The position numbers and the translations under genes are program-made. Below the pieces are notes generated by a model that saw nothing but the letters and a program-made list of their open reading frames with translations, was not told the origin of the DNA and ran no database searches. A stretch of 33,406 nt of DNA from Actinomycetes bacterium (lineage in GTDB: Bacteria > Actinomycetota > Acidimicrobiia > Acidimicrobiales > Acidimicrobiaceae), in the NCBI GenBank assembly GCA_021795585.1, contig JAJYPE010000004.1:1-33406 (forward strand), read 5' to 3'. Numbering within the stretch: the first letter of the stretch is position 1; every line of letters begins with the position of its first letter. Below, in pieces: positions 16,980 through 26,095 of the stretch.

Positions 16980-19540
16980 CAGTTACTCCCCACTTTCACG
17001 TGCGTGGCCCAAGTGCCTGACTTGACCAGCAAAAGAAGGTTGGCCCCGTCGCCCAGCCTTCCTAGAACCACCCCATCAGGCAGAGATTTGTCGGACTTGG
17101 CGACCACGGCCACCTCCTCGCCGTGGTCTCCTCGCAGCTTGACCTCCGAGCCATCACTTTTGCCGATGGCCTCGAGAGTGGCGGGGGCTACCCGGATTTC
17201 CGCCTGGGCGGTCAGCTTCGAAAGGATGGGTGCCGCCGCCAGCTGGGCGGTGGGACGGTATAGGCGCCTTGTCAGGAGCAACCGCAGCCGCCCGTCGGCA
17301 GCCACGCTCACCGCGGCGGGATCGATGGAAACCTCGGGAAGCTGCGATCGAGGCGATGCCGGCGTTTCGGCTCCCGGCTCCGCGGCCGCAGCTCCCACCT
17401 CGGTGGCAAACGGCTTGGCGGGGCCCTGGTGATACGGAGCGACCAGCCCGGGAGTCGCGATCGGATCCAGCCTCCGAGGGCGCGCTCCTATCGAGATCGC
17501 TTTGCGCTCCAGCGGCACCACCAGCCCGTCCGGATAACGATTCGAAGCAAGCTCGGCGTAGGCCAGCCCCCTGTAAAGGGGGAGCTCCCGCGCCATCTCC
17601 GCGAAGATCTCCTCGGGCGCCGTCGGGCCGGAGGGCCTGCCAAGCTCGCGGCCGATCTCGGCGGCGATCAAATAGTCGGGCTTGGATTGCCCCTTTGGCA
17701 CGATGGCCCGTCCGAGCCGGGTGACCCTGCCTTCGAAGTTCGTGGTCGTCCCGGCTGTTTCTCCATAGGCGGCGAGTGGCAGGAGCACGTCTGCGTAGGG
17801 CGCGGCGCCGCTCTCGAATGAGTCGATCAAAACGACGGTGGCATTCTCCAGAGCGGACTTCACCAAGGCCGTGTCCGGCATTTCGGACAGCGGGTCGGCT
17901 CCAAGAAGGAAGAGGAGCATGGGCTCATCCGCGGCGCGCGCAATGATTTCGCGGGCATCATCGGAGGGAGCCGTAGCCACCCGGCCAGGGAGCCACCCCG
18001 GCACCGCGCCGAGGTCCATGGCTCCGAAGATGTTGGCGCGCGAATTACCGAACAGGAACTTGGCTCCCGGCCACCTCCTGGAGGCCGAGGCGGCCAGGGC
18101 CGCATAGACGTCAGCGGGATCCGCGATGTTGGACTTGCCTACCAGGAAGACCGCTCCATCGCCCTGCTCGCCCGCCGCAGCAATCGCGGCTCCGAGACGC
18201 TCCGCGTCCGGGCCACCGCTTTGCAGCGCGAGCGCCAGGCGCGCGGCCGACAGGGGAAGGCGTTCGGCTGCCAAGGCAGAGATGGAGGTCTCGACCTCGG
18301 AAACCTCGACAATCCGCAACCCCTTCTTCACTGCGTCATTCAAGCGCAGGAAAAGGACGGGAAGTTCTTCTCGAACATCGGCACTCGCAACCACCAGCAC
18401 CTTGGCCGCAAGCGCCTCCGCCAGCGTTGCCCGCGGAGTGGCGAACACCACCGAGGCGGGGACGCCACCATCCAGGTCGGCGTCGAAAAGGCTCGTCCCG
18501 ATTGTCGTCTTGGCCAGCTTCACGAACGAATGAATGCCCTCATTGGTGAAGCCCGCCCCGCCAAGGAACGCGATGGATCCAGCCCCGTGGTCAGCCGTGA
18601 AGGTACGTATGTGCGCCCCGACGCGAGACATTGCATCGTGCCAAGAGACCTCGGCCATTTCAGAGCGATAACGCACCTTCGGCTCGACAAGGCGCTTTTC
18701 GGAGTCGAGCGACTCGTAGGCGAACCGGCCCAGGTCGCAGAGCCAGGAATTGTTGACAACGTCGGAGTCGATCCCCAGGAACCGGGTGACCTCGCCACGC
18801 GAGAACTGTACTGCCATTCGGCACCCGAACGAACACGCGGTGCAGGTGCTCTCGGCCTCTTCCAGGTCCCAGGGACGCGCTTTGAAGCGATAGGGACGCG
18901 CAGTGAGCGCGCCGACCGGACATATCTGAACGGTGTTTCCGGAGAAGTACGAAGTGAATTCGCCGTCCGGGAAGGTGCTTACCTCGCTGTTGTCCCCCCG
19001 TCCGGCAAAGTCTATGAACGGGTCGCCGGCCACCTCTCTGGCGAAGCGGACGCAGCGGTCGCACTGGATGCAGCGCTCGCGGTCGAGAAGCACCAATTTG
19101 GATATCTCGATCGGCTTCTCCCAGTGACGCTTCTCCTCCACAAAGCGGGATTCGCCCGGCCCGTAGGCAAGGGTCTGATCCTGCAGCGGGCATTCGCCAC
19201 CCTTGTCGCAGACGGGGCAGTCAAGGGGGTGGTTCACCAGCAGGAACTCAAGTACACCGACCTGAGCCTTCTTGACCTTCTCCGATTTGGTGATCACTTG
19301 CATACCTTCGGTCACCGGAAGGTAGCAGGACGGCTGAAGAGAGAAGCCCCGGGGCCCGGACACCTCAACCAGGCACATGCGGCACATACCCACCGCGCGC
19401 ATGCGGGGGTGGTAGCAAAAGCGCGGAATGAACGTCCCGGCCCGCCCGGCGGCCTCGATGATTGGCTCCCCCGGCATTGCCTCGACCTCGACGCCGTCCA
19501 CCGTGATGTGGACAACGGCAGGCGTCTCAGGGTTACTCAT
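16979..19540 (-). CDS. nuoG: NADH-quinone oxidoreductase subunit G
   Basis: N-terminal [2Fe-2S] and [4Fe-4S] motifs (CRMCLVEV, CPVCDKGGECPLQD, CIQCDRCVRF) followed by a molybdopterin-oxidoreductase-like domain. Likely start is the ATG at 19540 (MSNPETP) rather than 19552. Confidence 0.94.
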   Translation of the reverse strand: MSNPETPAVVHITVDGVEVEAMPGEPIIEAAGRAGTFIPRFCYHPRMRAVGMCRMCLVEVSGPRGFSLQPSCYLPVTEGMQVITKSEKVKKAQVGVLEFLLVNHPLDCPVCDKGGECPLQDQTLAYGPGESRFVEEKRHWEKPIEISKLVLLDRERCIQCDRCVRFAREVAGDPFIDFAGRGDNSEVSTFPDGEFTSYFSGNTVQICPVGALTARPYRFKARPWDLEEAESTCTACSFGCRMAVQFSRGEVTRFLGIDSDVVNNSWLCDLGRFAYESLDSEKRLVEPKVRYRSEMAEVSWHDAMSRVGAHIRTFTADHGAGSIAFLGGAGFTNEGIHSFVKLAKTTIGTSLFDADLDGGVPASVVFATPRATLAEALAAKVLVVASADVREELPVLFLRLNDAVKKGLRIVEVSEVETSISALAAERLPLSAARLALALQSGGPDAERLGAAIAAAGEQGDGAVFLVGKSNIADPADVYAALAASASRRWPGAKFLFGNSRANIFGAMDLGAVPGWLPGRVATAPSDDAREIIARAADEPMLLFLLGADPLSEMPDTALVKSALENATVVLIDSFESGAAPYADVLLPLAAYGETAGTTTNFEGRVTRLGRAIVPKGQSKPDYLIAAEIGRELGRPSGPTAPEEIFAEMARELPLYRGLAYAELASNRYPDGLVVPLERKAISIGARPRRLDPIATPGLVAPYHQGPAKPFATEVGAAAAEPGAETPASPRSQLPEVSIDPAAVSVAADGRLRLLLTRRLYRPTAQLAAAPILSKLTAQAEIRVAPATLEAIGKSDGSEVKLRGDHGEEVAVVAKSDKSLPDGVVLGRLGDGANLLLLVKSGTWATHVKVGSN

Positions 19541-20843
19541 AAGGGCAACCACCCTCCTTGATATGTACTAGGAATTCGTCCCTGAACATCCGGATTGCCG
19601 AAGCCACCGAGGACGGAATCGATGGTCCGAGCACGCAGATCGTCGTCTGCTGCGGGGGCCAGGTGAGGCCCGGGGCGATGTTGTCGCATGCATCGAGCAA
19701 AAGGTCCAAGTCCGCTTCACGGCCCGACCCCAGCTCGATCCTCTGCATCATCTTCTCGATCCACCCGCTTCCCTCCCGGCAGGGAGTGCATTGTCCGCAG
19801 GACTCGCGCCAAAAGAACTTGGTTATGCGCCAAGCGGCGCGAACCATGCAGGTGTGATCGTCCATCATGACGATCGAGCCTGAGCCGAGCATCGAACCCG
19901 CCTTGGCCACGTCGTCCTGGCTGAGTGCCATGTCGAGCTGATCAGGGCCGAACCAAGGGGCGGATACGCCGCCAGGAATGAAAGCCTTGACCTGCCTGCC
20001 CAGGCGCATGCCTCCGCCGTACTCGGGGCGCTCCACCAGCTCACGGAAGCTCAACTTGGCCATCTCGACCTCGTAGTTGCCGGGGCGGTTGACATGCCCG
20101 GCCAACGCGAAGATGCGCGTCCCGGTCGAGCGTCCGACGCCAAGCGCCGCGAAGGATGCTCCGCCGTTGTTCACGATCCAGGGGATGTTGGACATTGATT
20201 CGACATTGTTGACGATGGTGGGCTCTCCGTAAAGGCCCATTACCGCGGGGAAGTAGGGAGGCTTGATGCGTGGAAAGCCCCGCTTCCCTTCCAGCGATTC
20301 GAGGAGTGCGGTCTCTTCGCCACAGATATAGGCGCCGGCGCCGGGATGGACCACGAGGTCCACCGAGAACCCGCTGCCGAAGATGTTGCGGCCGATCGCC
20401 CCATGGGCGTATGCCTCGTTGACGGCGGCCTGCAGCCTCTCCAGACCAAGGGCGAACTCACCACGCACGAAGATAAAGGCACGCGCCGCCCCTACGGCAT
20501 AGGCGGAGATCAGGGTCCCCTCGACGATCTGGTGCGGATCGTTCTCGATCAGCATGTGGTCCTTGAACGTGGCCGGCTCGGATTCGTCTCCGTTGATGAC
20601 CAGATAGCGGACCGGTGCGGGCTTGAGCATGCTCCATTTGCGCCCCACCTCGAAGCCCGCGCCTCCGCGGCCTAGAAGGTTGCTCTTTGATACCTCATCG
20701 GCCACCTGCTCCGGAGTCATCGAGGTCAGCGCCTTGCGCAGGGCGGTGTAGCCACCGGTGGCCAGATATGTCTTGATTCCCCAGGACTCCTCCAGGCCGA
20801 CGCGGGAGGTCACGATCTTGGGAACCGGATCTGTCTGGGTCAT
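19533..20843 (-). CDS. nuoF: NADH-quinone oxidoreductase subunit F
   Basis: LLGRGGAGFEVGRKW, GAYICGEETALLESLEGKRGFPRIKPP and ESCGQCTPCREGSGW motifs. Confidence 0.97.
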   Translation of the reverse strand: MTQTDPVPKIVTSRVGLEESWGIKTYLATGGYTALRKALTSMTPEQVADEVSKSNLLGRGGAGFEVGRKWSMLKPAPVRYLVINGDESEPATFKDHMLIENDPHQIVEGTLISAYAVGAARAFIFVRGEFALGLERLQAAVNEAYAHGAIGRNIFGSGFSVDLVVHPGAGAYICGEETALLESLEGKRGFPRIKPPYFPAVMGLYGEPTIVNNVESMSNIPWIVNNGGASFAALGVGRSTGTRIFALAGHVNRPGNYEVEMAKLSFRELVERPEYGGGMRLGRQVKAFIPGGVSAPWFGPDQLDMALSQDDVAKAGSMLGSGSIVMMDDHTCMVRAAWRITKFFWRESCGQCTPCREGSGWIEKMMQRIELGSGREADLDLLLDACDNIAPGLTWPPQQTTICVLGPSIPSSVASAIRMFRDEFLVHIKEGGCPYE

Positions 20844-21484
20844 CAGTTCCCCTCCTTGGCCTTGGCCGCATCGGCCGCGGCCTTGCGCGCAGCCTTGGCC
20901 TTGTCCATCTCCCGCCGCTCCGCAAGAACCTCGTCCAGCGGCACCTCTATGCCGTTCTCACGTTGTACGCGGATAAGGGTCCCGTGCGGGGGGACAACGC
21001 CGTCGTACTCGCCCGCCCGGAGCTTGGCGGTGAGGTCATCGAAGCTCTCGCCGGTCAGGGGCCCGAAGAAGCGATAGTTAACCTGGACAGCCGGTGCCTT
21101 GTCGCAGTGCGCCACGCACTCGACCTCCTCAAGGGTGAACATGTCATCCTCGGTGGTGCCTCCGGCTGGGACGCCAAGCGCCCGCTCGGCATGCTCGAGC
21201 AGATCGCCGCCTCCCTGCAAGAGACAGGCGATGTTGGTGCATACGCCGACCAGATACTTGCCCACAGGCTCTGTGTGGAGCATGTCGTAGAAGCTTGCCG
21301 TCCCGTAGACCTCTGCGGGGGTTGTTCCGGTCAGCTCGGCGATCTCCTCCATGAAGGGCCGAGTGAGATAGCCTGCCTCCTGCTGGGCCAGATGGCACAG
21401 GGGGATCAGGGCGCTGCGGCGCTCTGGGTACAGCGCTATCAGGCCCTCGGCTCTAACTCTCATATCAGGGCTGAAAGCACCCAT
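20843..21484 (-). CDS. nuoE: NADH-quinone oxidoreductase subunit E
   Basis: VCTNIACLLQGG and VECVAHCDKAPAVQVN [2Fe-2S] thioredoxin-like motifs. Confidence 0.96.
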   Translation of the reverse strand: MGAFSPDMRVRAEGLIALYPERRSALIPLCHLAQQEAGYLTRPFMEEIAELTGTTPAEVYGTASFYDMLHTEPVGKYLVGVCTNIACLLQGGGDLLEHAERALGVPAGGTTEDDMFTLEEVECVAHCDKAPAVQVNYRFFGPLTGESFDDLTAKLRAGEYDGVVPPHGTLIRVQRENGIEVPLDEVLAERREMDKAKAARKAAADAAKAKEGN

Positions 21485-22839
21485 TAACGGTCCACCTCTC
21501 CCATGACCGGGTCGACTGAGGAAATGATCGCCACCGCATCAGCGACCAGGCCACCATGCATCATCACCGGCAGCGATTGGAGGTTCACGAAGGACGGGCC
21601 GCGGATGTGCATACGATACGGCTTGGCCGTGCCATCCGAGACCATGTAGCAACCCAGCTCACCGCGTGGCGATTCGATCGCTACGTAGGTCTCGCCGGGC
21701 GGGACCTTGAGACCTTCGGTGAAGAGCTTGAAATGATGTATCAAGGCCTCCATCGATTCGTCGATCCGCTTGCGCGGCGGAGGGGTGACTTTCTTGTCGA
21801 GCACCCGGTACGGGCCGGAGGGCATCTTTTCCAGGATCTGGGCGACGATTCGTACCGACTCGCGTAGCTCGGCCAAACGCACTGCGTAGCGGTCGAAGGT
21901 GTCTCCAACGCTTCCAACGACGATGTCGAACTCGACCTGGTCGTAAGCGAGGTAAGGCATTTGCTTGCGCAGGTCCCATGCCACGCCGGTGGACCTGAGC
22001 ACCGGTCCGGTGGCCGACAGCGCCAGCGCCTGCTCCTGCGTCAGGATGCCGACGCCCTCGGTGCGCTGGCGAAAGATCGGCTGGCCGGTCAGCATGTCGT
22101 CGTACTCGTCCAGGCGTCGAGGAATCGACTGAACGATGGCCAGCACGTCGTCCTCCCAGCCATCGGGCAGGTCCGCCGCCACGCCTCCGGGACGGATGTA
22201 GTTGTGATTCATCCTCAGGCCGGTCACCTTCTCGAAGAAGGAGAGAATCAACTCACGGTCGCGGAATCCGAAGATCATCATCGAGGTTGACCCAAGGTCC
22301 ATGCCGTTGGTTGCCATCCACATCAAGTGCGACGAGATGCGGTTCAACTCGGACATGAGCATGCGAATCCAGGTGGATCGCTCGGGAACCTCGATCCCCG
22401 CCAACTCCTCGACGGCAAGGGAGAACACCAGTTCGTTGTGGAGCGGAGACAGGTAGTCCATGCGCGTCACGTTGGTGGAGCCCTGTATGTAGCCGAGCCC
22501 CTCCGCGGTCTTCTCCATCCCGGTGTGGAGGTAGCCGATGACCGGCTTGGTGCGAAGCACCGTCTCGCCCTTTAGCTCCATCATGAGCCTCAGGACGCCG
22601 TGCGTCGAAGGGTGCTGGGGGCCCATGTTTATGATCATGGTCTCGTCTTCGGCGATCTCGACGTCTATGTCCCCGGCGTCGACGACGACACCCTCCGCAA
22701 GGCGAAGGACCGCGCCTTCCTCCAGGGTCAGCTCGTCAGGCGCGGTGAGGTCGCGCCCGCCCATCTCCTGCGGTCCCTCAAAGGTCTCCTCGGAGAACTC
22801 TTTGGCGGTCTCGTTGTTCTTGATTTCCTCGTCAGCCAT
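21484..22839 (-). CDS. nuoD: NADH-quinone oxidoreductase subunit D
   Basis: NMGPQHPSTHGVLRL, PVIGYLHTGMEK and SVDPVMGEVDR C-terminus. Confidence 0.97.
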   Translation of the reverse strand: MADEEIKNNETAKEFSEETFEGPQEMGGRDLTAPDELTLEEGAVLRLAEGVVVDAGDIDVEIAEDETMIINMGPQHPSTHGVLRLMMELKGETVLRTKPVIGYLHTGMEKTAEGLGYIQGSTNVTRMDYLSPLHNELVFSLAVEELAGIEVPERSTWIRMLMSELNRISSHLMWMATNGMDLGSTSMMIFGFRDRELILSFFEKVTGLRMNHNYIRPGGVAADLPDGWEDDVLAIVQSIPRRLDEYDDMLTGQPIFRQRTEGVGILTQEQALALSATGPVLRSTGVAWDLRKQMPYLAYDQVEFDIVVGSVGDTFDRYAVRLAELRESVRIVAQILEKMPSGPYRVLDKKVTPPPRKRIDESMEALIHHFKLFTEGLKVPPGETYVAIESPRGELGCYMVSDGTAKPYRMHIRGPSFVNLQSLPVMMHGGLVADAVAIISSVDPVMGEVDR

Positions 22840-22851
22840 GCTTCTGTACCG

Positions 22852-23313
22852 CTATCTGATCGCCGGGGAGTGCTTGAACTGCACGGGAACGCGCTCCGCC
22901 GAATAGTCCTTGCGCAGAGGATGGCCCTCCCACTCCTCCGGCATGAGAATCCTGGTCATGTCCGGGTGGCCGGCGAAGACGATACCCATCAGGTCGTAGG
23001 CCTCCCTTTCCATCGCCTCGGTGCCGGGATAATGGTGGAAGAGCGTTGGAGCCGAAGGGTCGGTCTCGGGCACCTGCACTCGGACGCGGATACGCGACCG
23101 GAGCTTCACCGAGGTGAGAATGACGACGACCTCGAAGCGCTCAGCCTGCACGCCCTCGGGAAGCGCACGATCGAACTGCTCGAGATAGTCGACCGCGCAA
23201 AGGTCCGAGCAGTATTCGTAACCGGACTTCTTGAGCTCGCCGATCAGCTCGTAGTACTGCTCCCTGGTCGGGAAGTACGTGCCGGCCTCGCTCTTGATCA
23301 CCTCGTCGATCAT
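22852..23313 (-). CDS. nuoC: NADH-quinone oxidoreductase subunit C
   Basis: [46 protein letters not shown] motif. Confidence 0.96.
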   Translation of the reverse strand: MIDEVIKSEAGTYFPTREQYYELIGELKKSGYEYCSDLCAVDYLEQFDRALPEGVQAERFEVVVILTSVKLRSRIRVRVQVPETDPSAPTLFHHYPGTEAMEREAYDLMGIVFAGHPDMTRILMPEEWEGHPLRKDYSAERVPVQFKHSPAIR

Positions 23314-23879
23314 TTCTTGCCCACTATCTTCACGGAGGCTCCGGCCGCCACGACCTCCCTGGACAGGACGCCGGCCTGCTCCAGGTGGATTCCCTCGCCC
23401 TCGCCCTTGTGCCGCGTAATGGCGCCGGTACGGATCTTCTCGTGCAAAGTGAGGATGGCGTGAATCAGGGTCTCAGGCCCAGGAGGGCAGCCAGGCGCGT
23501 AGACGTCCACAGGCACGATCTGGTCTACGCCCTGTACCACCGCGTAGTTGTTGAAGAGGCCGCCCGTCGATGCGCACACGCCCATGGAGATGACCCACTT
23601 GGGCTCCATCATTTGGTCGTATACCTGGCGGAGAACCGGCGCCATTTTCTGGGAGACCCGGCCGGCCACGATCATCAGGTCCGCCTGCCTGGGAGAAGCG
23701 CGGAAGACCTCCATGCCAAAGCGGGCCAGGTCGAAATCGCCCGCCCCGGCGGACATCATTTCGATTGCGCAGCAGGCAAGGCCAAAGGTCGCCGGCCACA
23801 CGCTATTGCGGCGCGCCCAGCGCACCAGGTTCTCTATGTTGCCGGTCAGGAAATTATGACTCAGATCCTCTAGACCCAC
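23310..23879 (-). CDS. nuoB: NADH-quinone oxidoreductase subunit B
   Basis: [55 protein letters not shown] motifs. Confidence 0.97.
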   Translation of the reverse strand: MGLEDLSHNFLTGNIENLVRWARRNSVWPATFGLACCAIEMMSAGAGDFDLARFGMEVFRASPRQADLMIVAGRVSQKMAPVLRQVYDQMMEPKWVISMGVCASTGGLFNNYAVVQGVDQIVPVDVYAPGCPPGPETLIHAILTLHEKIRTGAITRHKGEGEGIHLEQAGVLSREVVAAGASVKIVGKK

Positions 23880-23913
23880 GGACTACCTCCTCGAGGCTGG
23901 ATCGGTTGCGGGA

Positions 23914-23941
23914 GCCGCTGCCAAGGCGTGGAGGCAGCGGC
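23914..23941 (-). other. Intercistronic stem-loop between nuoA and nuoB
   Basis: Perfect 9-bp inverted repeat GCCGCTGCC (23914-23922) / GGCAGCGGC (23933-23941) with 10-nt loop; no following T-run in the transcribed direction. Confidence 0.6.
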
Positions 23942-23964
23942 GCGGTGCTTGGGCGGCAGGGCGG

Positions 23965-24408
23965 TTAGGCGGCCTCGTCATTGCCGGAAACTCTCTTGAT
24001 GGTGGAGGTCGCGGTCCGCTGCGGGTAGGTCTCCTGCAGTTCGTAGCGCTTGGCCGGTCCCCAGTCGAGTGCGCCGTTTGAAATCAAGTAGACGAAGGAG
24101 ACGAAGACCACCCCGGCGAAGACCACCATCTCGGAAAGGCCGAAGGTACCAAGCTGCCTGAAGACCACCGCGAAGGGGTAGAGGAAGACGATCTCGATAT
24201 CGAAGATGATGAAGATCATCGCTATCAGATAGAAGCGCACCGGGAAGCGGGAAGCCGGTTCCAGGCGTGGAATTATGCCGCACTCGTACGGGGCGGACTT
24301 GGCAAGATTAGGGCGCTTGGGCGCAAGCAGCCCCGAGGCGACGAACGAGCCCGTGGCAAAAAGCGCCCCAAGCACAAGCATGATCAAGATCGGCAGATAC
24401 GGCGCCAT
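23965..24408 (-). CDS. nuoA: NADH-quinone oxidoreductase subunit A
   Basis: KSAPYECGIIPRLEPASRFPVRFYLIAMIFIIFDIEIVFLYPFAVVF motif; first gene of the nuo operon. Confidence 0.96.
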   Translation of the reverse strand: MAPYLPILIMLVLGALFATGSFVASGLLAPKRPNLAKSAPYECGIIPRLEPASRFPVRFYLIAMIFIIFDIEIVFLYPFAVVFRQLGTFGLSEMVVFAGVVFVSFVYLISNGALDWGPAKRYELQETYPQRTATSTIKRVSGNDEAA

Positions 24409-24516
24409 CGCTAAAACATCACCTCAGACCATTGCAGTGGCATACCTGGAGCCCCTCGCAGCCGCGCGCGCAGACGATACGCAATGTCACGTACCGTACA
24501 AAGGCTTCCTCATATT

Positions 24517-24535
24517 GTTTAGCACCAACCTAAAC
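24517..24535. promoter_or_regulatory. Inverted repeat in the divergent nuoA / reductase intergenic region
   Basis: GTTTAG-CACCAAC-CTAAAC, perfect 6-bp arms with 7-nt spacer, about 110 bp upstream of nuoA. Confidence 0.35.
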
Positions 24536-24703
24536 GTTGTTGCCAAACGGGTCTTGGCTGCGCAGACGGTCTCGTGAGGCCCCAGAGTCCATGCCAAGAT
24601 AGCATTTGCCCAGTAAGTGATTATCGCGCTTTGCGCCGATTCACCCGTTGGGGGGATCAGGCCGCCACTAGGGCGTCCGGTGCCGGCGTTGGTCAGAGGA
24701 GCT

Positions 24704-26002
24704 ATGCAGCAGACGTGTGACGTACTCATTGTCGGTGCTGGGCCCGGAGGTGCGTCATGCGCTTACTGGCTCGCCAAACTAGGGGTCTCGGCAGTCGTTG
24801 TCGAGAAAAAGGTCTTCCCCCGTGAAAAGACGTGTGGCGACGGCCTGACCCCGCGCAGCGTCCACCAGCTCGAGCAGATGGGGATGTCGGGCTTCCTGCA
24901 GTCCCAGCACCGCTACAAAGGGCTGCGCACCATCGCATTCGGGCACGAGATGGAGCTCAACTGGCCCCAGCACCCCGAGTTGCCGGACTACGGCTACGTG
25001 GTGAGCCGCCACGACCTCGACGGGGCCGTGGCCGATAACGCGGTCGAGGCCGGCGCCACCCTCATCCAGGGGGCCGAGGCAGTCGAGGCCAAGAGGGGTC
25101 CTCAAGGCGATGCCGCCTCGGTCACCGTCAAATCCAAGGACGGCACCACCACCGAATACCTTCCTCGCTTCCTGGTGGTGGCAGACGGCTCTAACTCTCG
25201 GATCGGCAGGCAGCTCGGTGCGTCCCGGGACCGGTCTTTGCCCATGGGCCTGGCACTTCGCGGATACTTCAATTCCCCCCTCTCCGATGAGGGCCTCATC
25301 GAGTCCCATCTCGATATCCGCACCCCCCAAGGAGAGGTCATGCCTGGATACGGCTGGATCTTCCCCATGGGTGACGGCAGGGTCAACGTCGGAGTGGGCA
25401 TACTATCCACCCTCGGCCGTTGGAAAGAGGTCAACACCACCAAGGTGTTGGAGGCCTTCGTCGCCACTGCGCCGCCCCGGTGGAAACTCGACTCCTCCGA
25501 CCCGATCTATGTCGGCACCGGAGGAAAGCTGCCGATGGGCTTCTCCGTGGGTCCACGCGTGGGCCCCAACTTCGTCATCGTGGGCGACGCCGCCGGATCG
25601 ATAAACCCTTTCAACGGCGAGGGGATCGCCTACGGCTACGAGACCGGCCGCCTGGCCGCTGAGGTCATCGCCGACGCGCTCGCGCTGGACGACTCGAGCG
25701 TACTGCGGCGCTACGAGCGCGACCTGGATGCGCGTTACGGGGACTACTACCGGATCGCGAGGACCTTCGTGGGCCTGATCGGGCATCCCGCGATCATGCA
25801 CACAGTCGTGTCGGCGGGCATACGGTCCAAGATGATCATGGACCCGGTAATGCGGGTAATGGCCAACCTAATGAACGAGGGCCATTACGGACCTGCTGAA
25901 GTGCTCTACAGGGCTGGCATTGCGGGCCTGGCGGCCAAGGACAGGCTGGATCCCATATGGCAGGCCGGCAAATCGCTGGCCGGCACAAGTCGCAGGCGCT
26001 AG
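24704..26002 (+). CDS. Geranylgeranyl reductase family FAD-dependent oxidoreductase (possible menaquinone side-chain reductase, MenJ-like)
   Basis: Start trimmed from 24617 to ATG 24704. VLIVGAGPGGASCAYWLAKLG FAD-binding motif, EKTCGDGLTPRSVHQL and VGDAAGSINPFNGEGIAYGYETGRLAA motifs. Confidence 0.87.
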   Translation: MQQTCDVLIVGAGPGGASCAYWLAKLGVSAVVVEKKVFPREKTCGDGLTPRSVHQLEQMGMSGFLQSQHRYKGLRTIAFGHEMELNWPQHPELPDYGYVVSRHDLDGAVADNAVEAGATLIQGAEAVEAKRGPQGDAASVTVKSKDGTTTEYLPRFLVVADGSNSRIGRQLGASRDRSLPMGLALRGYFNSPLSDEGLIESHLDIRTPQGEVMPGYGWIFPMGDGRVNVGVGILSTLGRWKEVNTTKVLEAFVATAPPRWKLDSSDPIYVGTGGKLPMGFSVGPRVGPNFVIVGDAAGSINPFNGEGIAYGYETGRLAAEVIADALALDDSSVLRRYERDLDARYGDYYRIARTFVGLIGHPAIMHTVVSAGIRSKMIMDPVMRVMANLMNEGHYGPAEVLYRAGIAGLAAKDRLDPIWQAGKSLAGTSRRR

Positions 26003-26095
26003 GCCCGCCGAGAAGCACCCAGCTCGCGCCACCCGCAAGACGAGGGCACGGGCGAACGGCGGTTTCCTTTCCCTGCCCTCTCCGGCCTCCAGCAG

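Noticed and set aside
16629-17432. 267-aa + strand ORF opposite nuoH/nuoG
   Set aside because: Antisense artefact in a GC-rich operon.
18221-19561. 446-aa + strand ORF opposite nuoG
   Set aside because: Antisense to a confidently identified NuoG; composition is typical of a GC-rich antisense frame and no family motif is visible.
22600-23463. 287-aa + strand ORF opposite nuoD/nuoC/nuoB
   Set aside because: Spans three antisense genes and has no recognisable family.
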